From: Paeniglutamicibacter cryotolerans
GTDB lineage: Bacteria; Actinomycetota; Actinomycetes; Actinomycetales; Micrococcaceae
DNA: 64,000 nt
Assembly (NCBI RefSeq): GCF_014190875.1
Contig: NZ_JACHVS010000002.1
Coordinates: 124,001 to 188,000, forward strand
Direction of reading: 5' to 3'
Shown piece after piece: positions 56,028-64,000 of the stretch. A program made the position numbers and the translations under genes. Below the pieces are notes generated by a model, which was not told the DNA's origin, ran no database searches, and was given only the letters and a program-made list of their open reading frames with translations. Numbering within the stretch: position 1 is the stretch's first letter; each line of letters opens with the position of its first letter.

Positions 56028-57746
56028 CTAGAGGCCCAAATCCGATTCGAAGGCGCCCGCTTCAAGGCGTGCCTTCAGCGTCTGCAGGAAGCGTCCGGCA
56101 TCGGCACCGTCGACCAGGCGGTGATCGTAGGTCAGCGACAGGTACATCATGTGGCGGACGGCGATGGTGTCGTCTCCGTCAGCGTCCGTCATGACGACGG
56201 CACGCTTCACGATGGCGCCGATGCCCAGGATGGCCACCTGCGGCTGGTTGATGATCGGGGTGTCGAAGAGCGCGCCGACCGAACCGATGTTCGTGATCGA
56301 GAACGTGCCGCCGGACAGCTCGTCCGGGCCGATCTTGTTGTTGCGCGTACGCGATGCGACATCGGCGATCTTGCCGGCCAGGCCGGCCAGGTTCAGGTCG
56401 CCGGCGTTGGAGATGACCGGAACCAGCAGGCCCTTGTCGGTGTCTACTGCAATCGCCAGGTGCTCGGCGTTGTAGTAGGTGATTTCCTGCTTGGCCTCGT
56501 CGTACTCGGCGTTCAGCTTCGGGTGCTGCTTCAGCGCCTCGGCGACCGCCTTGGCGATGAACGGCAGGAAAGTCAGCTTGGTGCCGTTGACGGCGGCGAA
56601 GCCGTCCTTGGAAGCGGTGCGCAGCTTGGCGATGCGGGTCATGTCGACCTCGTGCACCTGGGTCAGCTGCGTGGAGATGTCCAGCGACTCACGCATGCGG
56701 CGGGCGATGACCTGGCGGATCCGCGGGGCCTTCTCCGTGGTGCCGCGCAGGCTCGATGCGACGACCGGGGCCGGTGCGGCCTTGGCTGCCGGAGCGGAGG
56801 CGACCGCGGCGGCAGCGGATGGGGCGGTGACCTTGGCTGCTGCGTCGAGCACGTCCTGCTTGCGGATGCGTCCACCGACACCGGTGCCGGTGATCATGGA
56901 GAGGTCGACGCCGGACTGCGATGCCAAGCGGCGCACCAGCGGGGTGACATATCCGTCGGAAGCCGGGGTAGCTGCCGGTGACGCGGCGGCCGGAGCCTGC
57001 AGAGCCGGAGCAGCAACGGGTGCCGGGGCAGACGGTGCTGGCGGTGCTGCGACCGGAGCCGGTGCGGCAGCGGGTGCCGGTGCGGCAGCGGGTGCCGGTG
57101 CGGCAGCGGGTGCCGGTGCGGCAGCCGGTGCCGCCGGAGCTGCGGCAGCCGCCGAACCGATGATTGCCAGCACGGAGCCGACCTCGGCCGTCTCGTCCTC
57201 GGCAACGCGGATTTCCAGCAGGGTGCCGGCAACCGGCGATGGGATCTCGGTGTCGACCTTGTCGGTGGAAACCTCCAGCAGTGGCTCGTCCATCGCGACT
57301 TCCTCGCCGACCTGCTTCAGCCAGCGGGTGACGGTGCCCTCGGTGACCGATTCGCCCAGTGCCGGAAGCACGACGTCGGTGCCGGCGGCCGGTGCGGCTG
57401 CCGCCGCCGGAGCGGCGGGTGCTTCCTGGACCGGAGCGGGAACCGGGGCTGCCGGAGCCTCAACGGCCGCGGCCGGAGCCTCAGCAGCTGCCGGGGCGCC
57501 TGCGCCGGAGCCATCGCCGATGCGCACCAGTGCGGCGCCGACCTCCGCCGTCTCGTCCTCGGCCACGAGGATTTCCTCGATGACGCCGGCGACCGGCGAC
57601 GGAATCTCGGTGTCGACCTTGTCGGTCGAGACTTCCAGCAGCGGCTCGTCGACCTCTACGCGGTCCCCGACCTGCTTAAGCCAGCGCGTAACGGTTCCTT
57701 CGGTGACGCTCTCGCCAAGTGCCGGCAAGTTCACGGTTTCAGACAT
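56028..57746 (-). CDS. sucB: dihydrolipoamide acyltransferase (E2) with two lipoyl domains
   Basis: 572 aa. Two lipoyl domains, each with the lipoylated Lys in [15 protein letters not shown] (about residues 1-80 and 125-200), flank and precede Ala/Pro linkers. A peripheral-subunit-binding domain ([19 protein letters not shown]) and the catalytic domain with [13 protein letters not shown] (His and Asp of HxxxDG) follow. It is often annotated sucB, but in actinobacteria Kgd/SucA carries its own E2 domain and the homologue Rv2215 (dlaT) serves pyruvate dehydrogenase. lpd lies immediately upstream. Confidence 0.93.
   Translation of the reverse strand: MSETVNLPALGESVTEGTVTRWLKQVGDRVEVDEPLLEVSTDKVDTEIPSPVAGVIEEILVAEDETAEVGAALVRIGDGSGAGAPAAAEAPAAAVEAPAAPVPAPVQEAPAAPAAAAAPAAGTDVVLPALGESVTEGTVTRWLKQVGEEVAMDEPLLEVSTDKVDTEIPSPVAGTLLEIRVAEDETAEVGSVLAIIGSAAAAAPAAPAAAPAPAAAPAPAAAPAPAAAPAPVAAPPAPSAPAPVAAPALQAPAAASPAATPASDGYVTPLVRRLASQSGVDLSMITGTGVGGRIRKQDVLDAAAKVTAPSAAAAVASAPAAKAAPAPVVASSLRGTTEKAPRIRQVIARRMRESLDISTQLTQVHEVDMTRIAKLRTASKDGFAAVNGTKLTFLPFIAKAVAEALKQHPKLNAEYDEAKQEITYYNAEHLAIAVDTDKGLLVPVISNAGDLNLAGLAGKIADVASRTRNNKIGPDELSGGTFSITNIGSVGALFDTPIINQPQVAILGIGAIVKRAVVMTDADGDDTIAVRHMMYLSLTYDHRLVDGADAGRFLQTLKARLEAGAFESDLGL
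57058..57129. repeat. four 18-bp tandem repeats in the E2 linker
   Basis: The unit GCCGGTGCGGCAGCGGGT occurs four times head to tail (the last with one change). On the coding strand it encodes repeated PAPAAA, the flexible hinge between the second lipoyl domain and the subunit-binding domain. Confidence 0.9.
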
Positions 57747-57839
57747 GGTGTCCCCGTTCTCCTCAAAACTAATTCATGAATGTGCGTGGTGACCGGTGGC
57801 AAGACGCGTTCGGCCAGGGGGCGTTTTCGCCAGTTTAGT

Positions 57840-57887
57840 GCACGTGGGGGCCCGCTCCCGCGGACGGGGTGGCGGACCCCCACGTGC
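57840..57887 (-). terminator. hairpin downstream of lpd
   Basis: A 16-bp stem with one wobble (57840-57855 with 57872-57887) lies 10 nt beyond the lpd stop. There is no T-tract, so it may be a weak terminator or an RNA-processing barrier between lpd and the E2 gene. Confidence 0.55.
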
Positions 57888-57897
57888 GCCGGGGTGG

Positions 57898-59277
57898 CTA
57901 GCCGTGCAGCGGCTTGCCGGCGAGGGCCATCGCGGCCTCGCCTAGGGACTCGTTCTGCGTCGGGTGGGCGTGGAGCAGCTGGGCCACGTCCTCCGGGTAG
58001 GCTTCCCAGTTCACGATCAGCTGTGCCTCTCCGACCTGCTCACCAATGCGTCCGCCGATGCCGTGGACTCCGACGATCGGGCCATTCTTCACACGCACCA
58101 TCTTGATGATGCCTGCGGTGCCCAGGATCGAGGATTTGCCGTTGCCAGCGAGGTTGTACTCGACGACCTCGATCTGGTCTTCGCCGAACTTCTCCTTGGC
58201 CTTGGGCTCCGAGTAGCCCACCGATGCGATTTCGGGTTCGCAGTAGGTGACCTTGGGGATGTTGATGTCTTCGACCACGACCGGGTTCAGTCCGGCGATT
58301 TCCTCTGCGACGAAGATGCCGTGCTGGTAGCCGCGGTGGGCCAGCTGCAGACCCGGAACGATGTCGCCGATGGCGTAGATGTTGCCCACGCCGGTATGGC
58401 AGCGCTCATTGGCAAGCACGAAGCCACGGTCCATCGGAATGCCTTGCTCCTCGTATCCCAGACCCTGGGTGACCGGGCCGCGGCCCACGGCCACGAGGAC
58501 GATCTCGGCTTCGAGCACCTTGCCATCGGCCAAGGAAACCTTGACGCCGTTGGCATCCTGCTCGACGTTTTCGAAGAACACGCCGGTGTTGAACTTGATG
58601 CCGCGCTTCTTGAACGCGCGCTCCAGGTTCTTGATGATCGAGGGATCCTCGTTCGGCACCAGCGAGGGCAGTCCCTCGACAATGGTCACGTCTACGCCGA
58701 AAGACTTCCATACGGAGGCGAATTCGACGCCGATGACGCCGCCGCCGAGAACGATGGCACTCTGCGGCAGGGTCTCCAAGTTCAGGGCCTCGGTGGAGGT
58801 CAGCACGCGGCCGCCGATTTCGATGCCCATCGTCTTGGTGGTGGAGCCGGTGGCCAGGATGATGTTCTTCCCGGAGTAGGACACGCCATCAACGTCGATG
58901 GTGTTGGGGCCGACAAGGCGGCCGTTGCCCTCGATGACGGTGACTTTCTTCATCTTCAGCAGGCCGGTCAAACCCTTGTACTTGCCGGCGACGATGCCGT
59001 CCTTGTAGCTGCGCACGGCGCCCAGGTCGATTGACTCCAGCGTCGTGTTGATGCCGTACTTGGCACCTTCACGGGCGTTATCGGCCAGTTCGGCTGAGTG
59101 CAGGAAAGCCTTGGTCGGGATGCACCCGGTGTGCAGGCAGGTGCCGCCCAGCTTGGCTTTTTCGATCAGGGCTACCGAGAACCCCAACTGTACGGAGCGC
59201 AGGGCCGCCGAGTAGCCGGCGGAACCGCCGCCCAGGATGAGCACATCAAATTCTTGCGTTGCTGCCGATTCGGCCAC
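57898..59277 (-). CDS. lpdA: dihydrolipoamide dehydrogenase (E3)
   Basis: 459 aa flavoprotein. The FAD-binding VLILGGGSAGYSAALRSVQL, the redox disulfide GGTCLHTGCIPTKAFLH, NAD-binding IVLGGGVIGVEFASVW and the C-terminal His-Glu pair in HAHPTQNESLGEA are all visible. It reoxidises lipoyl groups of the 2-oxoacid dehydrogenases and glycine cleavage system. GTG at 59277 follows GAGGGAG by 8 nt; the longer ATG frame adds a Cys/Pro/Arg-rich tail with no family match. Confidence 0.95.
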   Translation of the reverse strand: MAESAATQEFDVLILGGGSAGYSAALRSVQLGFSVALIEKAKLGGTCLHTGCIPTKAFLHSAELADNAREGAKYGINTTLESIDLGAVRSYKDGIVAGKYKGLTGLLKMKKVTVIEGNGRLVGPNTIDVDGVSYSGKNIILATGSTTKTMGIEIGGRVLTSTEALNLETLPQSAIVLGGGVIGVEFASVWKSFGVDVTIVEGLPSLVPNEDPSIIKNLERAFKKRGIKFNTGVFFENVEQDANGVKVSLADGKVLEAEIVLVAVGRGPVTQGLGYEEQGIPMDRGFVLANERCHTGVGNIYAIGDIVPGLQLAHRGYQHGIFVAEEIAGLNPVVVEDINIPKVTYCEPEIASVGYSEPKAKEKFGEDQIEVVEYNLAGNGKSSILGTAGIIKMVRVKNGPIVGVHGIGGRIGEQVGEAQLIVNWEAYPEDVAQLLHAHPTQNESLGEAAMALAGKPLHG

Positions 59278-59509
59278 GTGAACGCTCCCTCGTAAGTGAG
59301 TAGGACCCCGCCATCGGCAGGGACATTCGTTTGGGTTTCCACATCGGTCCCGATCGGGCACGGCGCGGAGCTGGCTAGTGATGCTTCAGAATCACCTTAG
59401 CCCCCTCCGCGCCCGTCAGTCACACGCGGTGACGGAGCTATCGAGGTGGTGTGACGGGGATGACACTCCGCTACAAGTTGTAGAAAAAGGGCGGGTATCC
59501 GACGGGTAG

Positions 59510-59550
59510 CACAAGCCCGCACGTCCCGGTCAGGAACGTGCGGGCTTGTG
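59510..59550. terminator. terminator hairpin after pepA
   Basis: A perfect 15-bp stem (59510-59524 with 59536-59550) lies just beyond the pepA stop, read on the minus strand. Confidence 0.82.
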
Positions 59551-59557
59551 CAGGTGC

Positions 59558-61078
59558 CTAGTTGCCGGCCGCCATGGCCTCGGCCAGAGCGACGAGGGTG
59601 CGGACCGAGAACCCGGTGCCGTTCTTCGGCGTGTAGCCGTAGGCGGAGCCGGTGTTGAACGCCGGGCCGGCGATGTCCACGTGGGCCCAGGGGATCTTCA
59701 CCCCGTCGACCTCCCCGACGAACTCGGCCAGGAACGCCGCAGCGGTCATCATGCCGCCGTGACGCTCGCCGATGTTGGCCAGGTCCGCGACCTGTGAATC
59801 GATGGAGGCGCGCAGCTCCTCGGGGATCGGCATCGCCCAGGCGAATTCGCCGGCGCGGTCTGCAGCGTCCACCACGGCGTTGCGCAGGGTCGTGTCGCCC
59901 ATGACCCCAGCGGTGCGGGTGCCCAGCGCGACCATCTGCGCACCGGTGAGCGTGGCGACGTCGATCAGCGCGTCCGGTGCGTCCGCCGAAGCGGCAACGA
60001 GCCCGTCGGCCATGACCAAGCGGCCCTCGGCGTCGGTGTTCAGCACCTCTACGGTCTTCCCGCCATAGATGGAGATCACATCACCCGGGCGCGTTGCCGT
60101 TCCCGATGGCATGTTCTCGGCCAGGCACAGCCAGGCGGTGGCCTTCACCGGCAGGCCGAGCTCGGCAATCGCCAGCACCGTCTGCAGCACGGCGGCCGCG
60201 CCGGCCATGTCCGACTTCATCTCGTGCATGGAGCCGGCCGGCTTGATCGAGATGCCGCCGGTGTCGAAGGTGATGCCCTTGCCGACCAGGGCCAGGTGCT
60301 TGGCGGCCTTGGCGGGGGAGTACTCGACCTTGACCAGGCGCGGCAAGCGGGCCGAACCACGGCCCACGCCGATCAGGCCGCCGTAGCCGTCCTTTTCCAG
60401 GCGCTTGTCATCGAGCACGGTGACCTTGACCGGCAGCGACTTCGCCGCATCCTTGGCCAGCTGGGCGAAGGACTCCGGGTAAAGGACATTCGGCGCCAGG
60501 TTGACCAGATCTCGGGTGGCACGAACCGCACGGCCCAGTACCGCGGCGCGCTTCAAGACCGCGGGCAGTGCCGGGTCGGCCGCGGCCGCCGTGGCCAGCA
60601 CGGCGGCGGTCGGCGGGAGGGCCGAGGCCCGGGGGCTCTCGGAGCGGTGGGTGGCGAACGCGTAGGCGCCGAAGGAAATGCCCTCGGCCACGGCGGCCGC
60701 CTGCTCAAGCGTTTCGGCGGGCAGGGCGAACAGGACCGTCGGTACGCCGGACAGGGCGCGGGTTGCCGCACCGGCTGCGCGGCGCAGCGCCTCGGAGGTG
60801 GGGGCGTCGCCCTCGACCTTGCCGAGCCCGGTGAGCACGATGACATCGGCCAGGTGGCCGGCGCCGGCCGGCACGCGGCGCACCTCGTCCGCGGCGCCGC
60901 CCACGCCCAGAACGGAAAGCGATGCCTGCAGTGCCGCGGTGGCGGCAGCGGGGAGCGGGGAAGCCAGCAGTCGGGGCCCATCGGTGCCGCGGGCCACGCC
61001 GAGCACGAGTGCCCCGGCCGCAACGCGTTTGATGTCGAGGGAAACAGCTGTCAGCTTGAGTTCGCCGGGGTTGATCAC
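59558..61078 (-). CDS. pepA: leucyl aminopeptidase (M17)
   Basis: 506 aa. The dimetal active site is in VGKGITFDTGGISIKPAG and the family signature NTDAEGRLVMADGL, with catalytic Lys/Arg. A ~170-residue N-terminal macro-like domain precedes it. It trims N-terminal residues from peptides. GTG at 61078 gives VINPGELKLTAVSL; an ATG at 61165 would extend it by 29 residues without family support. Confidence 0.94.
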   Translation of the reverse strand: MINPGELKLTAVSLDIKRVAAGALVLGVARGTDGPRLLASPLPAAATAALQASLSVLGVGGAADEVRRVPAGAGHLADVIVLTGLGKVEGDAPTSEALRRAAGAATRALSGVPTVLFALPAETLEQAAAVAEGISFGAYAFATHRSESPRASALPPTAAVLATAAAADPALPAVLKRAAVLGRAVRATRDLVNLAPNVLYPESFAQLAKDAAKSLPVKVTVLDDKRLEKDGYGGLIGVGRGSARLPRLVKVEYSPAKAAKHLALVGKGITFDTGGISIKPAGSMHEMKSDMAGAAAVLQTVLAIAELGLPVKATAWLCLAENMPSGTATRPGDVISIYGGKTVEVLNTDAEGRLVMADGLVAASADAPDALIDVATLTGAQMVALGTRTAGVMGDTTLRNAVVDAADRAGEFAWAMPIPEELRASIDSQVADLANIGERHGGMMTAAAFLAEFVGEVDGVKIPWAHVDIAGPAFNTGSAYGYTPKNGTGFSVRTLVALAEAMAAGN

Positions 61079-61221
61079 GAGACCTGTCCTAAGTGGTAGT
61101 GGGGCTCTGATGGATTGCGGTGCGCGGCCTGCCCCGTCGATCGCCCCGCGCGCCGGGGTATTCATCCGAGCCTAGTCCGTGATCTGCGCGACGTGTCGCC
61201 CGCCGGCCCGCGCGCCGTGAT

Positions 61222-61227
61222 TAGACT
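61222..61227 (+). promoter_or_regulatory. probable -10 TAGACT upstream of the PAC2 gene
   Basis: TAGACT lies 169 nt before the ATG at 61397, giving a GC-rich leader that contains a CCCCCGG / CCGGGGG hairpin-forming stretch. The rest of the 318-base gap shows no gene. Confidence 0.4.
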
Positions 61228-61396
61228 GGTTGGAAAGCAGCTGCCCGCCCGTGGCCCCCCGGTTCAATCCGGGTCCGGGGGAAGAAACCGGCGCCATCCG
61301 GAGTTGTAAGAGATCGGGACACCCCCGCGGCCCTTCCCGGTGCCGCGCCCGCGCCGGACGACCCGGCCGGAAGACCTGAAAGGAGACGTCGCCGCC

Positions 61397-62362
61397 ATGC
61401 TTGATCCACAGTCCCTCATCAGGTTCGATGTCGAAAATCCCGATGACCCCACGCTGCAGGGCCTGGACATGATCATCGCCCTGTCAGGCCACGCCGACGC
61501 CGGCCACGCGCTGCGCCAGGTCCGACACGAACTGCTCGACGCGCTGAGCCCGCGCCTGATCGCCACGTTCGATGCCGACCAGCTGGTCGACTACCGCGAA
61601 CACCGTCCCCAGGTTTCCTTCCTGGGCGACCATTTCGCCGCCTACCAGGCCCCCCGGATCGAGCTATACCGGCTCACCGATGGGCTGGAGCGCGACTTCC
61701 TCTTCCTCACCGGCCCCGAACCGGACCTGCAATGGGACCGCTTTTCCGCCGCCGTCCTGCTGCTGGCCGATGCGCTGAACGTGCGCCTGGGAGCCTCCTT
61801 CTCCGCCGTGCCGATGCCGGTGCCGCACACCCGGCCGCTGGGCGTGACGGTGCACGGGAACCGGCCGGACCTGATCGAGGGCATTTCCACCTGGAAGCCC
61901 ACGGCCGAGGTTCCGGCTTCCGTCATCCAACTCATCGAACTACGGCTCATCGAGGCCGGGCGCGATGCCGTGGGTTACTCCATCCACGTTCCGCACTACC
62001 TGGCCGAGGCCGAATACCCGCAGGCCGCCGTCGCGGCGCTGGAATACCTGGGAGCTGCGCTGGAACTGGGACTACCCACAGACAGCCTGCGGGAGTCCGG
62101 CCGCCGCATCGAGGCCGAGGTCTCCGAGCAGGTAGCCTCCAACCCGGAAATCAAGCGCATGGTCGCGGCCTTCGAGCAGCGCTTCGACGAGCAGCTGCCC
62201 GATGAGGGACGCCGGTCGCTGCTGCTCGACGCGCTCGACGGGGTGCCTGACGGGGAGGAAATCGCGCTGGCGGCCGAGGCCTTCCTCTTCGGGCTCGACC
62301 CGAAGGTTATTCCACCGGCAGTCAACCCGCCCCCCGGAACCCCTCCGGTCACCAACCAGTGA
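61397..62362 (+). CDS. PAC2-family protein (proteasome assembly chaperone-like)
   Basis: 321 aa. The PAC2 fold opens MIIALSGHADAGHALRQVRH and includes EGISTWKPTAEVPAS and VPHYLAEAEYPQAAVAALEYL. It is a soluble protein of unknown function, conserved in actinobacteria and distantly related to eukaryotic proteasome assembly chaperone 2. AAAGGAG at 61378-61384 is 12 nt from the ATG. It overlaps the MFS gene by 4 bp. Confidence 0.88.
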   Translation: MLDPQSLIRFDVENPDDPTLQGLDMIIALSGHADAGHALRQVRHELLDALSPRLIATFDADQLVDYREHRPQVSFLGDHFAAYQAPRIELYRLTDGLERDFLFLTGPEPDLQWDRFSAAVLLLADALNVRLGASFSAVPMPVPHTRPLGVTVHGNRPDLIEGISTWKPTAEVPASVIQLIELRLIEAGRDAVGYSIHVPHYLAEAEYPQAAVAALEYLGAALELGLPTDSLRESGRRIEAEVSEQVASNPEIKRMVAAFEQRFDEQLPDEGRRSLLLDALDGVPDGEEIALAAEAFLFGLDPKVIPPAVNPPPGTPPVTNQ

Positions 62363-63687
62363 CTGCGGCGAAGGCGCACCTGGACTCCATGCGCTCCTGG
62401 TGGGTCTGGGGTGCCGCGGTGGCCGCCTACCTGATTGCCGTCACCCAACGCACCAGTTTCGGCGTGGCGGGACTCGAGGCCACCGAACGCTTCAACGCCA
62501 CGGCGTCTATCCTGGCCACCTTCTCCGTCGTCCAGCTCGTTGTGTATGCGGGACTGCAAATCCCCGTTGGCATCCTGGTGGACCGCTGGGGCCCGCGCGC
62601 GATGATCACCGGTGGCGCCGTGCTGATGGTCGTGGGCCAGGGACTGCTGGCCATGGCCGAATCGGTCGGCGCCGGACTGGTCGGGCGCTTCTTCGTGGGA
62701 GCCGGCGACGCCATGACCTTCGTGTCGGTGATCAGGCTGCTGCCCGCCTGGTTCTCCAGCTACCGCATTCCGATGCTGACCCAGGTCACCGGCATGATCG
62801 GCCAGCTCGGTCAGCTGCTGAGCCTGATCCCCTTCGTCGCCCTGCTGCACCGGTGGGGCTGGAGCAGCGCCTATCTGTCCCTGGCCGCGCTCTCGGTTCT
62901 TGCCGCGGCGCTGGGAATCCTGCTCGTGCGCGATAGGCCGCGCGCCATCGCCCGGCCGCCGGCGCTAGCCACACCGAAATCCGGGGCGCTGCTGGCCGCC
63001 GCCTGGCGCGAGCCAGGCACCCGGCTGGGCTTCTGGACCCACTTCACCACCCAATTCACCACCAACGTCTTCCTGCTCACCTGGGGCTACCCGTTCCTGG
63101 TCTCCGGCCAGGGCGTGGCACCGGCCACCGCCTCCCTGCTGATGAGCATGTTCGTCGTGGTGGCCATCGTCTTCGGGCCGCTGGTCGGGGCAGCCACGGC
63201 GCGCTACCCGCTGCGCCGCTCCACGCTGGCCTTCGGCGTCATCGGGACGATTGCCGCCTGCTGGGCCGTGGTGCTGTTCTGGCCCGGCGGTGCACCGCTG
63301 TGGATGCTGGTCATCCTCGTTATCGCCATCGCCGTCGGCGGCCCGGCCTCGATGATCGGCTTCGACTTCGCCCGCACCTTCAACCGCCCGGGCAACATCG
63401 GCACCGCAACCGGGGTGGTCAACGTCGGCGGTTTCCTTGCCGCGCTGATCACGGTCTACGTCATCGGGTTGATCCTGGACCTGATCCAGCGCGCCGCCGG
63501 AGAGGGTGCGGAGCTCTACACGCTCGATGCCTTCCGCTGGGCCATGTCCTTCCAATTCATTCCGATGGCGGTCGGAGTGATCGGCATGCTGCTCAGCCGC
63601 CGCACCGCGCGGGCACGGATGGCGAGCAACGGCACCATCGTCCAGCCGCTGCTCGTTGCGCTCGCCCGGCGCCGGCGCCAGTCCTAG
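62359..63687 (+). CDS. MFS transporter
   Basis: 442 aa with about 12 membrane segments. The loop between segments 2 and 3 reads VDRWGPRAMITGG, the standard MFS motif A, and segments split 6+6 around a basic loop (~190-215). GAGDAMTFVSVIRLLPAWF suggests the general metabolite/nitrate-type subset, but the substrate cannot be assigned. GTG overlaps the PAC2 stop. Confidence 0.88.
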   Translation: MTAAKAHLDSMRSWWVWGAAVAAYLIAVTQRTSFGVAGLEATERFNATASILATFSVVQLVVYAGLQIPVGILVDRWGPRAMITGGAVLMVVGQGLLAMAESVGAGLVGRFFVGAGDAMTFVSVIRLLPAWFSSYRIPMLTQVTGMIGQLGQLLSLIPFVALLHRWGWSSAYLSLAALSVLAAALGILLVRDRPRAIARPPALATPKSGALLAAAWREPGTRLGFWTHFTTQFTTNVFLLTWGYPFLVSGQGVAPATASLLMSMFVVVAIVFGPLVGAATARYPLRRSTLAFGVIGTIAACWAVVLFWPGGAPLWMLVILVIAIAVGGPASMIGFDFARTFNRPGNIGTATGVVNVGGFLAALITVYVIGLILDLIQRAAGEGAELYTLDAFRWAMSFQFIPMAVGVIGMLLSRRTARARMASNGTIVQPLLVALARRRRQS

Positions 63688-63762
63688 CCGGAGGATCGGG
63701 CCGGCGTTGTCCACAGCGCTGCGGGGTGCCCCTGCCGCCCTCGCCCGGGCAGCGGGATCGTG

Positions 63763-64000
63763 ATGCCCATGACTACCTCACCCGAAACCCACTCGCTGAA
63801 CCGTCCCGAGGACGTCCTCGCCTACATCCCGCACGCGCTCGGTTTCCAGCCGCGCAACAGCCTGGTGATGCTGATCCTGGAACGGAACGCGCTCAGCGCC
63901 ACGCTGCGCGTTGACCTGCCGCTGCTCGGCCCCGGAGCCGACGACACCAGGATCGCCGCCCGGCACTACCTGGGCATCCTGCGCAAGGTCCAGGAGGCCA
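63763..64000 (+). CDS. DUF4192 protein, truncated by window end
   Basis: The first ~79 residues are present. The opening SLNRPEDVLAYIPHALGFQP followed by NSLVMLILERNALSATLRVD is typical of the actinobacterial DUF4192 family, function unknown. Start may be 63763 or 63769 (ATGCCCATG); GCGGGA upstream is a weak ribosome binding site. Confidence 0.8.
   Translation, partial: MPMTTSPETHSLNRPEDVLAYIPHALGFQPRNSLVMLILERNALSATLRVDLPLLGPGADDTRIAARHYLGILRKVQEA

Noticed and set aside
61250..61290. tRNA T-arm-like GGTTCAATCC flanked by CCCC/GGGG
   Set aside because: The upstream sequence gives no acceptor, D-arm or anticodon stem of the right spacing, and the loop is 6 rather than 7 nt. More likely a GC-rich hairpin in the PAC2 leader.
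1..64000. CRISPR arrays, phage genes, defence systems, toxin-antitoxin pairs, rRNA or tRNA genes
   Set aside because: None were found; the window is almost wholly conserved housekeeping genes.

Overview
The window looks like core chromosome from a high-GC actinobacterium of the Micrococcaceae (Arthrobacter / Glutamicibacter / Paeniglutamicibacter type). The evidence is the mraZ-to-dnaE order, the absence of ftsA, the presence of Wag31/DivIVA, SepF and YggT, and a glnA2-glnE / glnA1 / lipA-lipB / E2-E3 / pepA block whose order resembles Mycobacterium tuberculosis Rv2213-Rv2225. MurE has DDPH where meso-DAP enzymes have DNPR, which fits an L-Lys peptidoglycan. I identified the taxon from gene content only.

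Layout. (1) 1-10.7 kb: end of a large NAD-glutamate dehydrogenase, a PdtaS-type histidine kinase, a four-LysM lytic transglycosylase, an Rv2175c-like DNA-binding protein, a polyprenyl diphosphate synthase, DNA polymerase IV and a DUF3040 membrane protein. (2) 11.1-30.7 kb: the division and cell-wall cluster mraZ-rsmH-ftsL-ftsI-murE-murF-mraY-murD-ftsW-murG-murC-ftsQ, a terminator, then ftsZ-pgeF-yggS-sepF-yggT-divIVA. (3) 30.7-38.1 kb: lspA-rluD, dnaE, hisD, nrdR. (4) 38.2-46.5 kb: ppgK, map, a 63-aa protein, panB, glnA2-glnE, a cupin and a GlsB/YeaQ protein. (5) 47.0-61.1 kb: glnA1, an RDD protein, a decayed IS4-type element, a DUF4191 protein, lipA-lipB, a Ser/Thr kinase, OsmC, a small membrane protein, a two-lipoyl E2, lpd and pepA. 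(6) 61.2-64 kb: a PAC2 protein, an MFS transporter and the start of a DUF4192 protein.

How the genes work together. Region 2 makes lipid II (MurE/F/D/C, MraY, MurG) and builds the septum (FtsZ, SepF, FtsW, FtsI, FtsL, FtsQ, DivIVA); many of its genes overlap by 4 bp. Region 5 couples lipoate synthesis (LipB, LipA) to its users (E2) and E3, and holds the nitrogen genes.

I found no new multi-gene system. The best second-look signals are regulatory: a four-half-site GlnR-type operator upstream of glnA1, a 9-bp-phased TGTGAC array resembling an MtrA site upstream of the LysM hydrolase, phased GTGGAG repeats embedded in the mraZ promoter, and nine genes whose -10 hexamer sits 6-7 nt from the start codon, suggesting leaderless mRNAs. 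The only clear mobile DNA is the IS4 remnant at 49.3-50.6 kb, which still has recognisable inverted repeats.
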